DNA from: Belliella calami
GTDB lineage: Bacteria > Bacteroidota > Bacteroidia > Cytophagales > Cyclobacteriaceae
Assembly (NCBI RefSeq): GCF_022549695.1
Contig: NZ_JAKZGS010000009.1
Span: forward strand, 62,001-126,000
Reading direction: 5' to 3'
DNA length: 64,000 bases
The notes beneath the pieces were generated by a model. The model worked only from the letters and a program-made list of their open reading frames with translations, was not told the origin of the DNA and ran no database searches. A program made the translations under genes and the position numbers. Positions 45,365-54,103 of this stretch are shown piece after piece. Numbering within the stretch: position 1 is the first letter of the stretch; every line of letters begins with the position of its first letter.

Positions 45365-46708
45365 ATGAGATTGCTAAAAAATATAAATTATATCCTTTTT
45401 GTATTGGTTTTACTGTATAGCTGTCAGCCAAAAGATTATCAAAATGTGATTTCTGATGGAGCATATCAGTTTGCTGCACAAGACAAATTGACTGAGATTA
45501 TCATTCATGATATTTTCTCACCACCTGTGGCGAGCAGGATTTATGCTTATTCATCTATTGCCGCTTATGAAGTTGCTGTGCTCGCCGGAAATGGAGAGTA
45601 CAAATCCTTGATGGGGCAATTGAATGGTTTTGAAAAAACTGATTTTGATGTCTCAGAGGATGTTTACCTTCCATTAGCGTCTTTGGCAGCTTATTATAAA
45701 GTAGGGACAATGTTGATTTTTTCAGAAGAGATGATGCAAGCTCACAAAAATGCAGCATTTAAAGAACTTAAATCCAAAGGAATACCCAGTGATATAATTG
45801 AAGCATCTGTTGCGTTAGGAGAGAAAGTAGCAGACCATGTCATCGCATATTCCAAAAAAGACAATTATCATCAAAGCAGATCTTTTGAGAAATATACCAT
45901 CAGCAGTGATCCAAACTCTTGGCAACCAACCCCTCCCATGTATATGGAAGGGATTGAGCCGCATTGGAATAAGATCAGGCCTTTTGTCTTGGAAGCTCCA
46001 GATCAATTTAAATCAGAACCTGCCACTGCTTTTGATTCAAAACCTGGAAGTGATTTTTACAGGGAAGCAGAAGAGGTATTCAATGTGGTCAATAATTTGA
46101 CCAAAGAACAAAGTGATATTGCTTTTTTCTGGGATTGTAATCCATACAAAGTAAATGTCAAAGGTCATGTGATGTTTGCGGAGAAAAAAATAACCCCTGG
46201 AGGACACTGGATGGGAATAGCTGCAATTTCTTCCAAAACTGCAAAACAAGATTGGATAGGGGCAGCAGAGACCTTGGCGAAAACTTCAATAGCACTTTTT
46301 GATGGTTTTATTGCTTGTTGGGATGAGAAGTACAGAAGTGTTTTGATTAGGCCAGAAACGTACATCAATAAATACATAGATGAAGAATGGTTGCCAATCT
46401 TACAGACTCCGCCTTTCCCAGAGTATACAAGTGGCCATAGTGTTATTAGTAATGCAGCAGCCGAGACATTGACAAGTTTGTTTGGGGAAGGGTTTCATTT
46501 TGTGGATTCTACAGAAGTGGCTTTTGGATTGCCGATTAGAGAATTTGAATCGTTCAAACTGGCAGCTGACGAAGCAGCGATCAGTAGGATGTATGGAGGG
46601 ATTCATTACATGCCGGCAATCGTAAATGGCGCATCAAAAGGAAAAAAAATTGGACAATATCTAGTAGGGAAAATAGAAACCAAGAGCCAAAAATTGGCAG
46701 AAAAATAA
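45365..46708 (+). CDS. Vanadium-dependent haloperoxidase / PAP2-like lipoprotein
   Basis: A 447-residue lipoprotein (signal ending LLYSC, Cys20, then QPKDYQ). The vanadate/phosphate site of the haloperoxidase-PAP2 superfamily is present: K-x6-RP (Lys322, Arg329-Pro330), TSGH at 355-358 in place of PSGH, and S-R-x5-H (Ser407, Arg408, His414). The Asp normally four residues after this His is Ala418. Such enzymes oxidise halides with H2O2, or act as acid phosphatases; the sequence alone cannot decide. It has its own promoter and terminator, but its position right after three VCBS lipoproteins suggests a shared pathway. Confidence 0.85.
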   Translation: MRLLKNINYILFVLVLLYSCQPKDYQNVISDGAYQFAAQDKLTEIIIHDIFSPPVASRIYAYSSIAAYEVAVLAGNGEYKSLMGQLNGFEKTDFDVSEDVYLPLASLAAYYKVGTMLIFSEEMMQAHKNAAFKELKSKGIPSDIIEASVALGEKVADHVIAYSKKDNYHQSRSFEKYTISSDPNSWQPTPPMYMEGIEPHWNKIRPFVLEAPDQFKSEPATAFDSKPGSDFYREAEEVFNVVNNLTKEQSDIAFFWDCNPYKVNVKGHVMFAEKKITPGGHWMGIAAISSKTAKQDWIGAAETLAKTSIALFDGFIACWDEKYRSVLIRPETYINKYIDEEWLPILQTPPFPEYTSGHSVISNAAAETLTSLFGEGFHFVDSTEVAFGLPIREFESFKLAADEAAISRMYGGIHYMPAIVNGASKGKKIGQYLVGKIETKSQKLAEK

Positions 46709-46730
46709 TTTATCAATGTCAAATACTTAG

Positions 46731-46765
46731 AATAGGCTGGATTTTATAAGATTCAGCCTATTTTT
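46731..46765 (+). terminator. Terminator after haloperoxidase-like gene
   Basis: Stem aataggctg / cagcctatt (46731-46739 with 46754-46762), 14-nt loop, followed by T's. TATTTTTG at 46759-46766 could at the same time be a -7 element for rsmG. Confidence 0.75.
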
Positions 46766-46789
46766 GTGTTTTATAAATCAAAAGAACAA

Positions 46790-47422
46790 ATGGATATCAT
46801 CTTAAAATATTTCCCTGACCTTACTGAAAAGCAAATTGATCAACTAGCTCAATTGGAGGTATTGTATGCCGATTGGAATGAGAAAATCAATGTAATCAGC
46901 AGAAAGGATACGGAATTTTTTTATGAAAGACATGTGCTTCATGCGATGTCCATTGCCAAAGTCATGAAGTTTCAGCCAGGTACAAAAGTTTTGGATATAG
47001 GAACTGGTGGGGGTTTCCCGGGGATTCCTTTGGCAATTCTTTTTCCTGAAACTCATTTTCATTTGGTAGATTCCATTGGGAAGAAAATCAGCGTTGTAAA
47101 AGACGTCGCCAAGAAGCTTAAATTGTCTAATGTAGAAGCCCAGCAAGTAAGGGCTGAGACTTTGGTAAGGAGATATGATTTTGTGGTAAGCCGTGCAGTG
47201 ACGCGTTTTACCAATTTTTTTCCTTGGGTCAAAGGGAAGTTCAAAAAAGAAGACTTCAATGAATTTCAAAATGGAATATTTTTGCTCAAAGGCGGAGATG
47301 TAGACGAGGAGATGGAAGAAAGAAATGTAGGCTATGTGACTTATCATCTTAGCGACTATTTCAAAGAAGAATTCTTCGACACCAAGAAGGTTGTCTATGT
47401 TCCTTGGGAAGGAAAGAGGTAG
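46790..47422 (+). CDS. rsmG: 16S rRNA (guanine527-N7)-methyltransferase RsmG
   Basis: SAM-dependent methyltransferase modifying G527 of 16S rRNA; loss typically gives low-level streptomycin resistance. The 210-residue size is normal. Motifs seen: NEKINVISRKD near the N-terminus, HVLHAMSIAK, the SAM-binding VLDIGTGGGFPGIPLAI, VDSIGKKISVVKDV, and FVVSRAVTRF. ATG 46790 (MDIILKYFPDL) is preferred to a GTG at 46766 that lies in the terminator region of the upstream gene. Confidence 0.95.
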   Translation: MDIILKYFPDLTEKQIDQLAQLEVLYADWNEKINVISRKDTEFFYERHVLHAMSIAKVMKFQPGTKVLDIGTGGGFPGIPLAILFPETHFHLVDSIGKKISVVKDVAKKLKLSNVEAQQVRAETLVRRYDFVVSRAVTRFTNFFPWVKGKFKKEDFNEFQNGIFLLKGGDVDEEMEERNVGYVTYHLSDYFKEEFFDTKKVVYVPWEGKR

Positions 47423-47560
47423 ATTTGGGACATGATAAATAATATCAAAGGCTATTTACCTAATTGCAGCAACAACTTAAAATCGTCTAAGAGAAATCTC
47501 CCAAACTTCAATTTCCTTTTTTAGGAATTATGTTGCAGTTTTGCACAAACAATTTTCTTC

Positions 47561-48799
47561 ATGGCAATTTTATTGAAATCACTCCAATTTATCGATTCTG
47601 AAAATGTAAATCCTGCTAAGGATTACTTCTTTGAGAACGGTCAGATTGTTTCATTTGATCAAGAAAAACATAAAATAGAAAAGGAGATTGATTGCACTGG
47701 TCTCTATGGTTCTAAAGGGTGGATTGATTTGAGATGTATGATGGGTGAGCCAGGTTTAGAATACAAAGAATCAATCGAAAGCCTTGGTGATGTATTAGCT
47801 ACAAGCGGATTTGCAAAAGCTGTGATAATGCCAAATACAGTTCCAGCTTTGCAGTCGAAAAATGAAATCCAGTATGTGAAAGCAAAAGCGTCAAGTCTTT
47901 TCACTGATCTAATTATTCAAGCAGCTGCCACACGCGACAACAAAGGAGAAGATTTTACTGAAATCCTTGATATTAATAATGAAGGTGTATATGTGTTTGG
48001 TGATGGGACAAGCCCATTGGCAAACCCAGACCGATTGATGAAGATTTTGCAATACTTACAAAAATTTGACGGGGTGTTGTTTGACCATTCCTATGATCCA
48101 CTTTTGGCACTTTTTGGACAAATGAACGAGGGGAATGTCTCTACGATGGTCGGGGTCAAGGGAATTCCCAATCTTGCTGAGGATGTAGCGATCCATAGAA
48201 ATCTAGAAATCTTAAGATATACGGGTGGTAAAATCCATTTTCAAACAATCAGTTCCAAAAAGTCAGTTGCGTTAATAAGGGAAGCAAAAAAAGAAGGTTT
48301 GAAAGTAACTGCAGATGTGTCGATTTATCAATTAATCTTCACTGATAATGATCTGTCTGATTTTGATTCTAACTTAAAAGTAATGCCTCCATTCAGAAGT
48401 AATGAAGATATGGAAGCTCTAATAGATGGTTTAAAAGACGGGACTATTGATGCAATTGTATCAAATCATCAGCCCCAAGATTTTGATTCCAAACACATGG
48501 AGTTTGATTTGGCATCATTTGGGATGATTGGTTTGCAGACATTCTTACCTGCAATGGTTACCCTTGCCGAAGAATTGTCTTGGCCTTTATTGATCAAAAA
48601 AATTACTGATGGCCCTGCATTTGTTTTGGGTTTGGAAGAGTCAGAAAGCACTAGTTTTACAATTTTTGATCCGAAAGAATCTTGGACTTTTGACCAAAAC
48701 AGTAACAAATCTTTGTCAAAAAACACCCCTTGGTTTGGCAAAGACCTCTTAGGAAAAGTAAAGTTCGCAATGAACGGGACAAAATTTATCCAACTATAA
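47561..48799 (+). CDS. Dihydroorotase-like protein lacking metal ligands (probably non-catalytic)
   Basis: A 412-residue amidohydrolase-fold protein most similar to dihydroorotase of pyrimidine synthesis. At the position where active enzymes have the zinc-binding His-x-His (DxHxHxREPG), this protein reads GWIDLRCMMGEPG with no His, and the late Asp-His motif (SDHAP type) reads VSNHQPQD, with Asn for the catalytic Asp. Remaining landmarks (VIMPNTVPAL, VAIHRNLEILRYTGGKIHFQTIS) are present. It therefore belongs to the inactive dihydroorotase-like branch known in several bacteria, some of which act as structural partners. It is immediately followed (0 nt) by DUF4199 and glycosyltransferase genes, not by pyrimidine genes. 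Annotation as active PyrC would be misleading. Confidence 0.88.
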   Translation: MAILLKSLQFIDSENVNPAKDYFFENGQIVSFDQEKHKIEKEIDCTGLYGSKGWIDLRCMMGEPGLEYKESIESLGDVLATSGFAKAVIMPNTVPALQSKNEIQYVKAKASSLFTDLIIQAAATRDNKGEDFTEILDINNEGVYVFGDGTSPLANPDRLMKILQYLQKFDGVLFDHSYDPLLALFGQMNEGNVSTMVGVKGIPNLAEDVAIHRNLEILRYTGGKIHFQTISSKKSVALIREAKKEGLKVTADVSIYQLIFTDNDLSDFDSNLKVMPPFRSNEDMEALIDGLKDGTIDAIVSNHQPQDFDSKHMEFDLASFGMIGLQTFLPAMVTLAEELSWPLLIKKITDGPAFVLGLEESESTSFTIFDPKESWTFDQNSNKSLSKNTPWFGKDLLGKVKFAMNGTKFIQL

Positions 48800-49312
48800 A
48801 TGAATAGAAAATTTCAAGCATCGTACAAGTTCGGATTGATTGGGGGTGCTTTTTGTGTCATTTCCTTTGTGATTTTTCAATTACTTGGTATAGATCCTAC
48901 CAAATTGAGTATGCTTTTTGGCTATATTTTGATACCGGTTTTTTTATTCATCGGGATCAGATATTATCGAAATGAAGTCAATGATGGTCTTTTGAGTTTT
49001 TCGGAAGGGATGACAGCTGGTTTTTTGATTTATTCATTGATCGCGGCGATATCTGGAATTGGTATTTGGATTATATTGATGATTTCACCGTCACTATACG
49101 AGGAGATCAAAGCTCAAAAAATCGATTTGCTTCAAGGAAACAAAGAGTTGATAGTAGAACAAATGGGAATAGAATCTTATGATATAACCTATCAAAGTCT
49201 TCTTAAAATGACTACTTTTGACATTGCTACCAATGATTTTATTTGGAAAATTATTCCAGGACTCTTTTTTACAATAATTATTTCCATAATTTTAAGAAGA
49301 AATTTTAAATAA
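48800..49312 (+). CDS. DUF4199 membrane protein, first copy
   Basis: A 170-residue inner-membrane protein with four hydrophobic helices. The first is KFGLIGGAFCVISFVIFQLLG; the conserved loop between helices 2 and 3 has the Asn-Asp-Gly-Leu-Leu-Ser-Phe motif (NDGLLSFSEGMTAGF) typical of DUF4199. Function unknown. The start codon follows the preceding stop directly. A second member follows after 8 nt, so the two may form a heteromeric membrane unit with the glycosyltransferases. Confidence 0.88.
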   Translation: MNRKFQASYKFGLIGGAFCVISFVIFQLLGIDPTKLSMLFGYILIPVFLFIGIRYYRNEVNDGLLSFSEGMTAGFLIYSLIAAISGIGIWIILMISPSLYEEIKAQKIDLLQGNKELIVEQMGIESYDITYQSLLKMTTFDIATNDFIWKIIPGLFFTIIISIILRRNFK

Positions 49313-49320
49313 CTACAAAC

Positions 49321-49842
49321 ATGGAAGAAAAAATTACTATTGGAGACTCTGTTAAAAAATGGGGTCTAATTTATGGGTTAGTTGGTTTAATATTAGCTAT
49401 CCTTACGGCTATTTTTGATTTAGCAACCAAGGGCTTTGCAATATCTGGTATGGTTACCCTAGCTTCAGTTGCGATTGTTTTTGGTATTTATTTTTTAGCA
49501 ACCAAAGAATACAGAGAATCGAATGATGGTCTGTTATCATTTGGGGAAGGTTTCAAAATTGTAGCTTTAATTGGTTTATTGGGTGGAGTTATTAGAGCTG
49601 TCGGAAACTACCTATATATCAAATTCATCGATACGGGCTACCTTGATCGTACGTTAGAAGCGCAAATTGAAGCGCAAGAAAAGATGGGGGTTCCTTATGA
49701 CCCAGATGCTATTCCTGCGTTTGTGAAGATGATGCAAACCGCAGAATTTCAAATTATTAGTTCTTTCTTAATGGCTATCTTAGGGTTCTTGATTTGGGGG
49801 CTTATTGCTGTAGCTATCAATAAAAAGACTGAAGAATACTAA
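49321..49842 (+). CDS. DUF4199 membrane protein, second copy
   Basis: A 173-residue paralogue of the preceding protein with the same four-helix layout and the loop motif NDGLLSFGEGF. It has a longer polar segment between helices 3 and 4 (DRTLEAQIEAQEKMGVPYDPDAIP), probably on one face of the membrane. Sequence identity to the first copy is low, so the duplication is old. It lies 8 nt after that gene and 8 nt before the first glycosyltransferase. Confidence 0.88.
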   Translation: MEEKITIGDSVKKWGLIYGLVGLILAILTAIFDLATKGFAISGMVTLASVAIVFGIYFLATKEYRESNDGLLSFGEGFKIVALIGLLGGVIRAVGNYLYIKFIDTGYLDRTLEAQIEAQEKMGVPYDPDAIPAFVKMMQTAEFQIISSFLMAILGFLIWGLIAVAINKKTEEY

Positions 49843-49850
49843 AAATCAAA

Positions 49851-50813
49851 ATGATTCAAATTTCCGTCATAGTGCCTGTTTTCAATGAACAGGAATCTTT
49901 ACCAGAATTGAATAGTTGGATTAGCCGGGTTATGAATGACCACGGCTTTTCTTATGAAATCATATTTATCAATGATGGAAGTACCGATGATTCGTGGGAG
50001 GTTATCTCAGAATTGTCGAAATTGAACCCAAATGTGAAAGCTGTCAATTTCACTAGAAATTATGGGAAATCAGCAGCTTTGGATATGGGTTTTAGTAAAT
50101 CTAAAGGGGAGGTTGTTATTACTATGGATGCTGACCTACAGGATAGCCCTGATGAAATCCCAGGATTATATAATATGATTATCGACGAAGGGTTTGACAT
50201 AGTTTCAGGATGGAAGAAGAAACGTTTCGACCCAATTTCCAAAACTATCCCTTCTAAATTTTTCAATGGTGTTACCAGATGGATATCTGGGATCAAACTC
50301 CATGATTTCAACTGTGGCCTCAAAGCATATAAGCAAAAGGTCGTGAAAAACATCCATATCTATGGAGAAATGCATAGATACATTCCCTTGATTGCAAAAT
50401 GGAATGGGTTTGCGAAAATTGGTGAAAGGGTAGTCGAGCATCGTGCCAGGAAGTACGGCGAGACTAAATTTGGCCTTGAAAGATTTTTGAATGGTTTTTT
50501 GGACTTGATTTCTGTTTCCTTTGTCAACAGATACAAGAAAAAGCCAATGCATTTTTTTGGGCTACTAGGTACTATTTCTTTCTCTTCTGGTTTCTTGATC
50601 ACTATTTGGCTCATTTTCCAAAAAATATATGGTTTGTATATGGGTAGTAAAGTTCGGGAAATTACAGAACAGCCATTGTTTTTCTTGGCGCTTGTGGCAT
50701 TGATCGTCGGTGTTCAATTGTTTTTGACTGGATTTTTGGCAGAAATGATGACTTCTAACAATTCCAAAAAAGCTGATTACAATGTTAGTGGACAGATAAA
50801 TCTCAATGATTGA
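49851..50813 (+). CDS. GT2 glycosyltransferase, DPM1/GtrB-like, membrane-anchored
   Basis: A 320-residue family 2 glycosyltransferase that should transfer a sugar from a nucleotide donor to a lipid carrier such as undecaprenyl phosphate. The GT-A domain has SVIVPVFNEQESLPEL, INDGSTDDSW (nucleotide-binding Asp), the DxD motif in MDADLQDSPDEI, and the acceptor-loop region NCGLKAYK. The ALDMGFSKS...GEVVITMDADLQD order is that of dolichyl-phosphate-mannose synthase / GtrB. Two C-terminal helices (FFGLLGTISFSSGFLITIW, FFLALVALIVGVQLFLTGF) anchor it in the membrane. The stop overlaps the next start (TGATG). Confidence 0.93.
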   Translation: MIQISVIVPVFNEQESLPELNSWISRVMNDHGFSYEIIFINDGSTDDSWEVISELSKLNPNVKAVNFTRNYGKSAALDMGFSKSKGEVVITMDADLQDSPDEIPGLYNMIIDEGFDIVSGWKKKRFDPISKTIPSKFFNGVTRWISGIKLHDFNCGLKAYKQKVVKNIHIYGEMHRYIPLIAKWNGFAKIGERVVEHRARKYGETKFGLERFLNGFLDLISVSFVNRYKKKPMHFFGLLGTISFSSGFLITIWLIFQKIYGLYMGSKVREITEQPLFFLALVALIVGVQLFLTGFLAEMMTSNNSKKADYNVSGQINLND

Positions 50814-51784
50814 TGTTCTTTTCGGTTATCATACCTGTATTCAATAGACCTCAAGAAATCCATGAACTTCTAAATAGCTTGTTGGCACAGGAAGAAAAAG
50901 ATTTCGAAGTGATAATTATTGAAGATGGTTCTGAATTTACATGTAGCCATATCGTTGAGGAATTCCAAGAACTTCTGAATGTACGCTATTTATTCATAGC
51001 GAATGTAGGCCAAGGTTTTGCAAGGAATTATGGAATGAAGCAAGCCTTTGGAAATTATTTTGTGTTGTTTGATTCGGATTGTATTATTCCTTCATCCTAT
51101 TTTTCTTTGTTGAAATCAGCAATCATAGATAGAAAGCTGGATGCTTTTGGTGGGCCAGATGCTGCTGGGCACGATTTTTCAGATTTTCAAAAAGCAATGA
51201 ACTACAGCATGACTTCCGTATTCACAACTGGAGGAATCAGGGGAAAGCTCAAAGATCCAAGCAAATATCAAGCGAGGGGTTACAACATGGGCTTGTCCAA
51301 AGAAGCTTTTGAGTGCTCAGAAGGATTCGTCGACCCAAACAAAGGGGAAGATATCGAGTTGAGTATTCGACTAAAAAAGTTAGGATATAAGTTAGAATTG
51401 GTCGAAGAAGCTTTTGTTTATCACAAAAGAAAAAATACAATATGGAATTTCTTTAAACAAAGTTTTTCTTTCGGGCAAAACAGAATCAATGTTAGTCGGT
51501 ATCATCCAGAGGCAATAAAATTGATCCATTTGATGCCTGCATTTTTCTTGGTTTTTGAATGCTCATTGTTGTTAATGCTATTGGTATATCCCTATACAAA
51601 TGTTTTTTTTATAATTGGCATGCTGATCTTTGCCATCTGGAAAACTTCAATCTTTGTCCACGCTTCCGTAGTTAATACGTCCATAAAAATCGGAATCTTA
51701 TCAATTATCACTTCCATTGGGCAATTGTCAGCATATGGATTGGGAATGATTACAGAGGGAGTGAAGAAAATTATTAAAGGCTGA
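50813..51784 (+). CDS. GT2 glycosyltransferase, second
   Basis: A 323-residue family 2 glycosyltransferase with FSVIIPVFNRPQEI, IIEDGSE, the variant DxD DSDCIIP, and the GxDxE-like GEDIELSIRLKKLGY motif; the GFARNYGMKQAFGNY segment matches the usual helix before DxD. C-terminal hydrophobic helices (about 235-320) suggest membrane association. ATG 50813 is used because a TTG at 50810 offers no advantage; the start overlaps the preceding stop by one base, so the two are translationally coupled. Donor and acceptor unknown, but the two GTs and two DUF4199 proteins probably build or modify one lipid-linked glycan. Confidence 0.92.
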   Translation: MFFSVIIPVFNRPQEIHELLNSLLAQEEKDFEVIIIEDGSEFTCSHIVEEFQELLNVRYLFIANVGQGFARNYGMKQAFGNYFVLFDSDCIIPSSYFSLLKSAIIDRKLDAFGGPDAAGHDFSDFQKAMNYSMTSVFTTGGIRGKLKDPSKYQARGYNMGLSKEAFECSEGFVDPNKGEDIELSIRLKKLGYKLELVEEAFVYHKRKNTIWNFFKQSFSFGQNRINVSRYHPEAIKLIHLMPAFFLVFECSLLLMLLVYPYTNVFFIIGMLIFAIWKTSIFVHASVVNTSIKIGILSIITSIGQLSAYGLGMITEGVKKIIKG

Positions 51785-51786
51785 TT

Positions 51787-52548
51787 TTATCCTTTTTTGC
51801 AATAAAATATTACTTCATTCTCCGGAAGACCATGGGCTTTGATTTTTTCTTGAGACAATGTTTTTACAAATAGATTTTCATGTACATTCAGTCCAGATGT
51901 GCTCAGTCTCTTAGCGTAATCCTTACCATATTTTCTGACATGGTCACGCTGCCCAAAAAGCCTTTCCCTTTCGGCTGGGTCGGTGATTGTCTTGTCCTCC
52001 AAAGTAGCTTCGAGGTTGTACACTGGTGACTGAATGATGCCCCAACCATCTTTTTTCAAAACCCTATTGATCTCACTACATGCCAAAATATCGTCATCTA
52101 CATGTTCCATCACATGGTTGCAAAATACAACATCAAATGATTCGTCTTCGAAAGGAATCTGATGAACATCAAGCTTAACTTTGGCAAGTGGTGATTCAAT
52201 ATCGCCAGTTATATAATCCAAATTTGGCAAAGCATCCATTCTATCAATGAAACAAAGCTCAGGAGCTATGTGGAGAACTTTTAGTCGATCTGTGAAAAAG
52301 TTGGTCTCTTCTTGGAGGAAAAGCCACATCAATCTATGTCTTTCAAGCGCCAAGCAGTTTGGGCAAAGTGCATTTTCCCTTGCCTTTCTTCCATATGGTA
52401 AAAATTTTCTGAAAGAATGATTGCATACATTGCAAGAAACTTGATTACCTCTGTAAAAAATTGCCAAGACTCTCAAAAAAAAGTGAGAAACAAGCTGGAG
52501 GTACTTTCTTGGGATATAGCGGATTACAAAACTGATGATGGACTTCAT
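51787..52548 (-). CDS. SAM-dependent methyltransferase with N-terminal zinc ribbon
   Basis: A 253-residue class I methyltransferase. The N-terminal part has two Cys pairs (SCNVCNHSF and CPNC about 25 residues later), compatible with a zinc ribbon. The SAM domain begins LKVLHIAPELCFIDRM, followed by YITGDIESPLAKVKLDVHQIPFEDESFDVVFCNHVMEHVDDD, a Methyltransf_11 pattern (motif I lacks the usual Gly-rich GxGxG and reads HIAPE). ILSDRL-type acceptor information is absent. It is 2 bp from the convergent glycosyltransferase gene and may act on the same polysaccharide. I see no terminator between the two genes. Confidence 0.85.
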   Translation of the reverse strand: MKSIISFVIRYIPRKYLQLVSHFFLRVLAIFYRGNQVSCNVCNHSFRKFLPYGRKARENALCPNCLALERHRLMWLFLQEETNFFTDRLKVLHIAPELCFIDRMDALPNLDYITGDIESPLAKVKLDVHQIPFEDESFDVVFCNHVMEHVDDDILACSEINRVLKKDGWGIIQSPVYNLEATLEDKTITDPAERERLFGQRDHVRKYGKDYAKRLSTSGLNVHENLFVKTLSQEKIKAHGLPENEVIFYCKKG

Positions 52549-52724
52549 GAATTTGGGTTATGTCGGAATTGATGATATTAGCAATGATTATTAGATCGGA
52601 TTGCAATTTAAGTAATGTTCGGGCAAAAGTATTGAAATCATGGAGCACAATCTTATAATTGACTGATTTTATGTTAGTGGTGCTATTTTATTATTGTTGG
52701 GGGAATTAAAGAAACTCAATAGAC

Positions 52725-52732
52725 TAAATTTG
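52725..52732 (+). promoter_or_regulatory. Possible -7 element for the export operon
   Basis: TAAATTTG matches TAnnTTTG 27 nt before the HlyD-like start codon; the upstream TTG (52697-52699) is at a 25-nt spacing, longer than usual. Confidence 0.3.
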
Positions 52733-52759
52733 TAAATAAATAAACACCAAAATAATATA

Positions 52760-54103
52760 ATGAAAAATAAGAAAGTATATATAATACTTGCCGTCGTGTT
52801 TGTCGTGTTGATATTTGTTTGGAGATTTTTTTCAGTATCAACAGGAGAGGGTTTTGATATAATGGCTGACGTCAAGAGAGGTGATTTTAGAGTTGAAATA
52901 ACAAGTTCAGGAGAGTTGGAAGCTCTAAACTCTGTAGAAGTACTGGGGCCATTAGAAGCGAGAAGGTTTAGGGTCAATAATATTACCATAGAAAGCATGG
53001 TCGATGAAGGTACTGTGGTATCACAGGGTGACTTGATTGCTGAACTGGACAAGTCAGAACTTTTTGGTAGAATAGAAGACAGAAGATTAGATCTCGAACA
53101 AAGTAAAGCCCAATACGAACAAATCCAGTTGGACACTTCCCTTGTACTGAGACAGGAAAGAGACAATATCACAAACCTTGAATATATAGTAGAAGAGAGA
53201 AAGTTGGTCGTAGAGCAGTCACAATTTGAACCGCCGGCGATAGTCAAGCAGAATGAATATAATGTAGAAAAAGCGCAGAGAGACTTGGAGCAAGCCAGAG
53301 ATAGGTATAGGGTGAAAATACTTCAAGAAAAAGCAAGGATGGTCGAAGTAGCTGCCAGAGTTCGCGAATACGAGAATGAAATGGCGCAAATGCAGGAGGT
53401 TTTGGAGAAGTTTACGGTAAGAGCACCTCAAAATGGGATGGTGATCTATCAATCGGTAAGAGGAGGGAAGATCAAAGAAGGTTCACAAATAAGTGCGTGG
53501 AATCCAGTAGTAGCGACTTTACCGGATTTGAGTAGGATGAGAAGTATCACCTACATCAATGAGGTAGATATCCGAAAAATAAAAAGTGGACAGAAAGTTG
53601 AGATTGGATTGGATGCATTCCCAGACAAAAAGCTTTCAGGAACTGTCACAAGAGTGGCAAACATAGGTCAGCAAAGACCCAATTCAGATGCTAAGGTTTT
53701 TGAGGTGGCTATCGTGGTCAATGAAAGTGATCCGCAATTGAGACCTGCAATGACGACTAGCAATATGATAATTGTGGAAAAAGTTGAAAATGTATTGCAT
53801 GTTCCTTTGGAAGCAATAAACGTCCACAATGACAGTATTAACTATGTGTTTCTCAAGAATGGAACCAAGCAAGAAGTTCTTTTGGGTATGGCTAATTTGA
53901 ATGATATCATCATAGAGATGGGATTGAACGAAGGGGAGAGGGTATTCTTGTCCACCCCTGATTTTGCCAAAGATGCCCCAATTAAATTGCTGCCTGAATT
54001 ACAAGGGAAAAGGACTGAGATTTACAAGGAAGCTGCAGGTTTGGAAGATGAGGAGAAAAAAGAACAGCCAAGTGAAAATAGAAGAAGGAGGAGGGCACAG
54101 TGA
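52760..54103 (+). CDS. Periplasmic adaptor (HlyD/MacA-type membrane fusion protein)
   Basis: A 447-residue adaptor linking an inner-membrane transporter to a TolC-type channel. It has an N-terminal membrane anchor (KVYIILAVVFVVLIFVWRFF), a lipoyl half (RVNNITIESMVDEGTVVSQGDLIAELDKSEL), a coiled-coil hairpin of about 120 residues rich in Glu/Arg/Gln, the second lipoyl half (FTVRAPQNGMVIYQS), a beta-barrel domain (INEVDIRKIKSGQKVEIGLDAFP) and a Lys/Glu/Arg-rich C-terminal tail. It overlaps the next gene by 4 nt (GTGA), so the operon is tightly coupled. Confidence 0.93.
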   Translation: MKNKKVYIILAVVFVVLIFVWRFFSVSTGEGFDIMADVKRGDFRVEITSSGELEALNSVEVLGPLEARRFRVNNITIESMVDEGTVVSQGDLIAELDKSELFGRIEDRRLDLEQSKAQYEQIQLDTSLVLRQERDNITNLEYIVEERKLVVEQSQFEPPAIVKQNEYNVEKAQRDLEQARDRYRVKILQEKARMVEVAARVREYENEMAQMQEVLEKFTVRAPQNGMVIYQSVRGGKIKEGSQISAWNPVVATLPDLSRMRSITYINEVDIRKIKSGQKVEIGLDAFPDKKLSGTVTRVANIGQQRPNSDAKVFEVAIVVNESDPQLRPAMTTSNMIIVEKVENVLHVPLEAINVHNDSINYVFLKNGTKQEVLLGMANLNDIIIEMGLNEGERVFLSTPDFAKDAPIKLLPELQGKRTEIYKEAAGLEDEEKKEQPSENRRRRRAQ

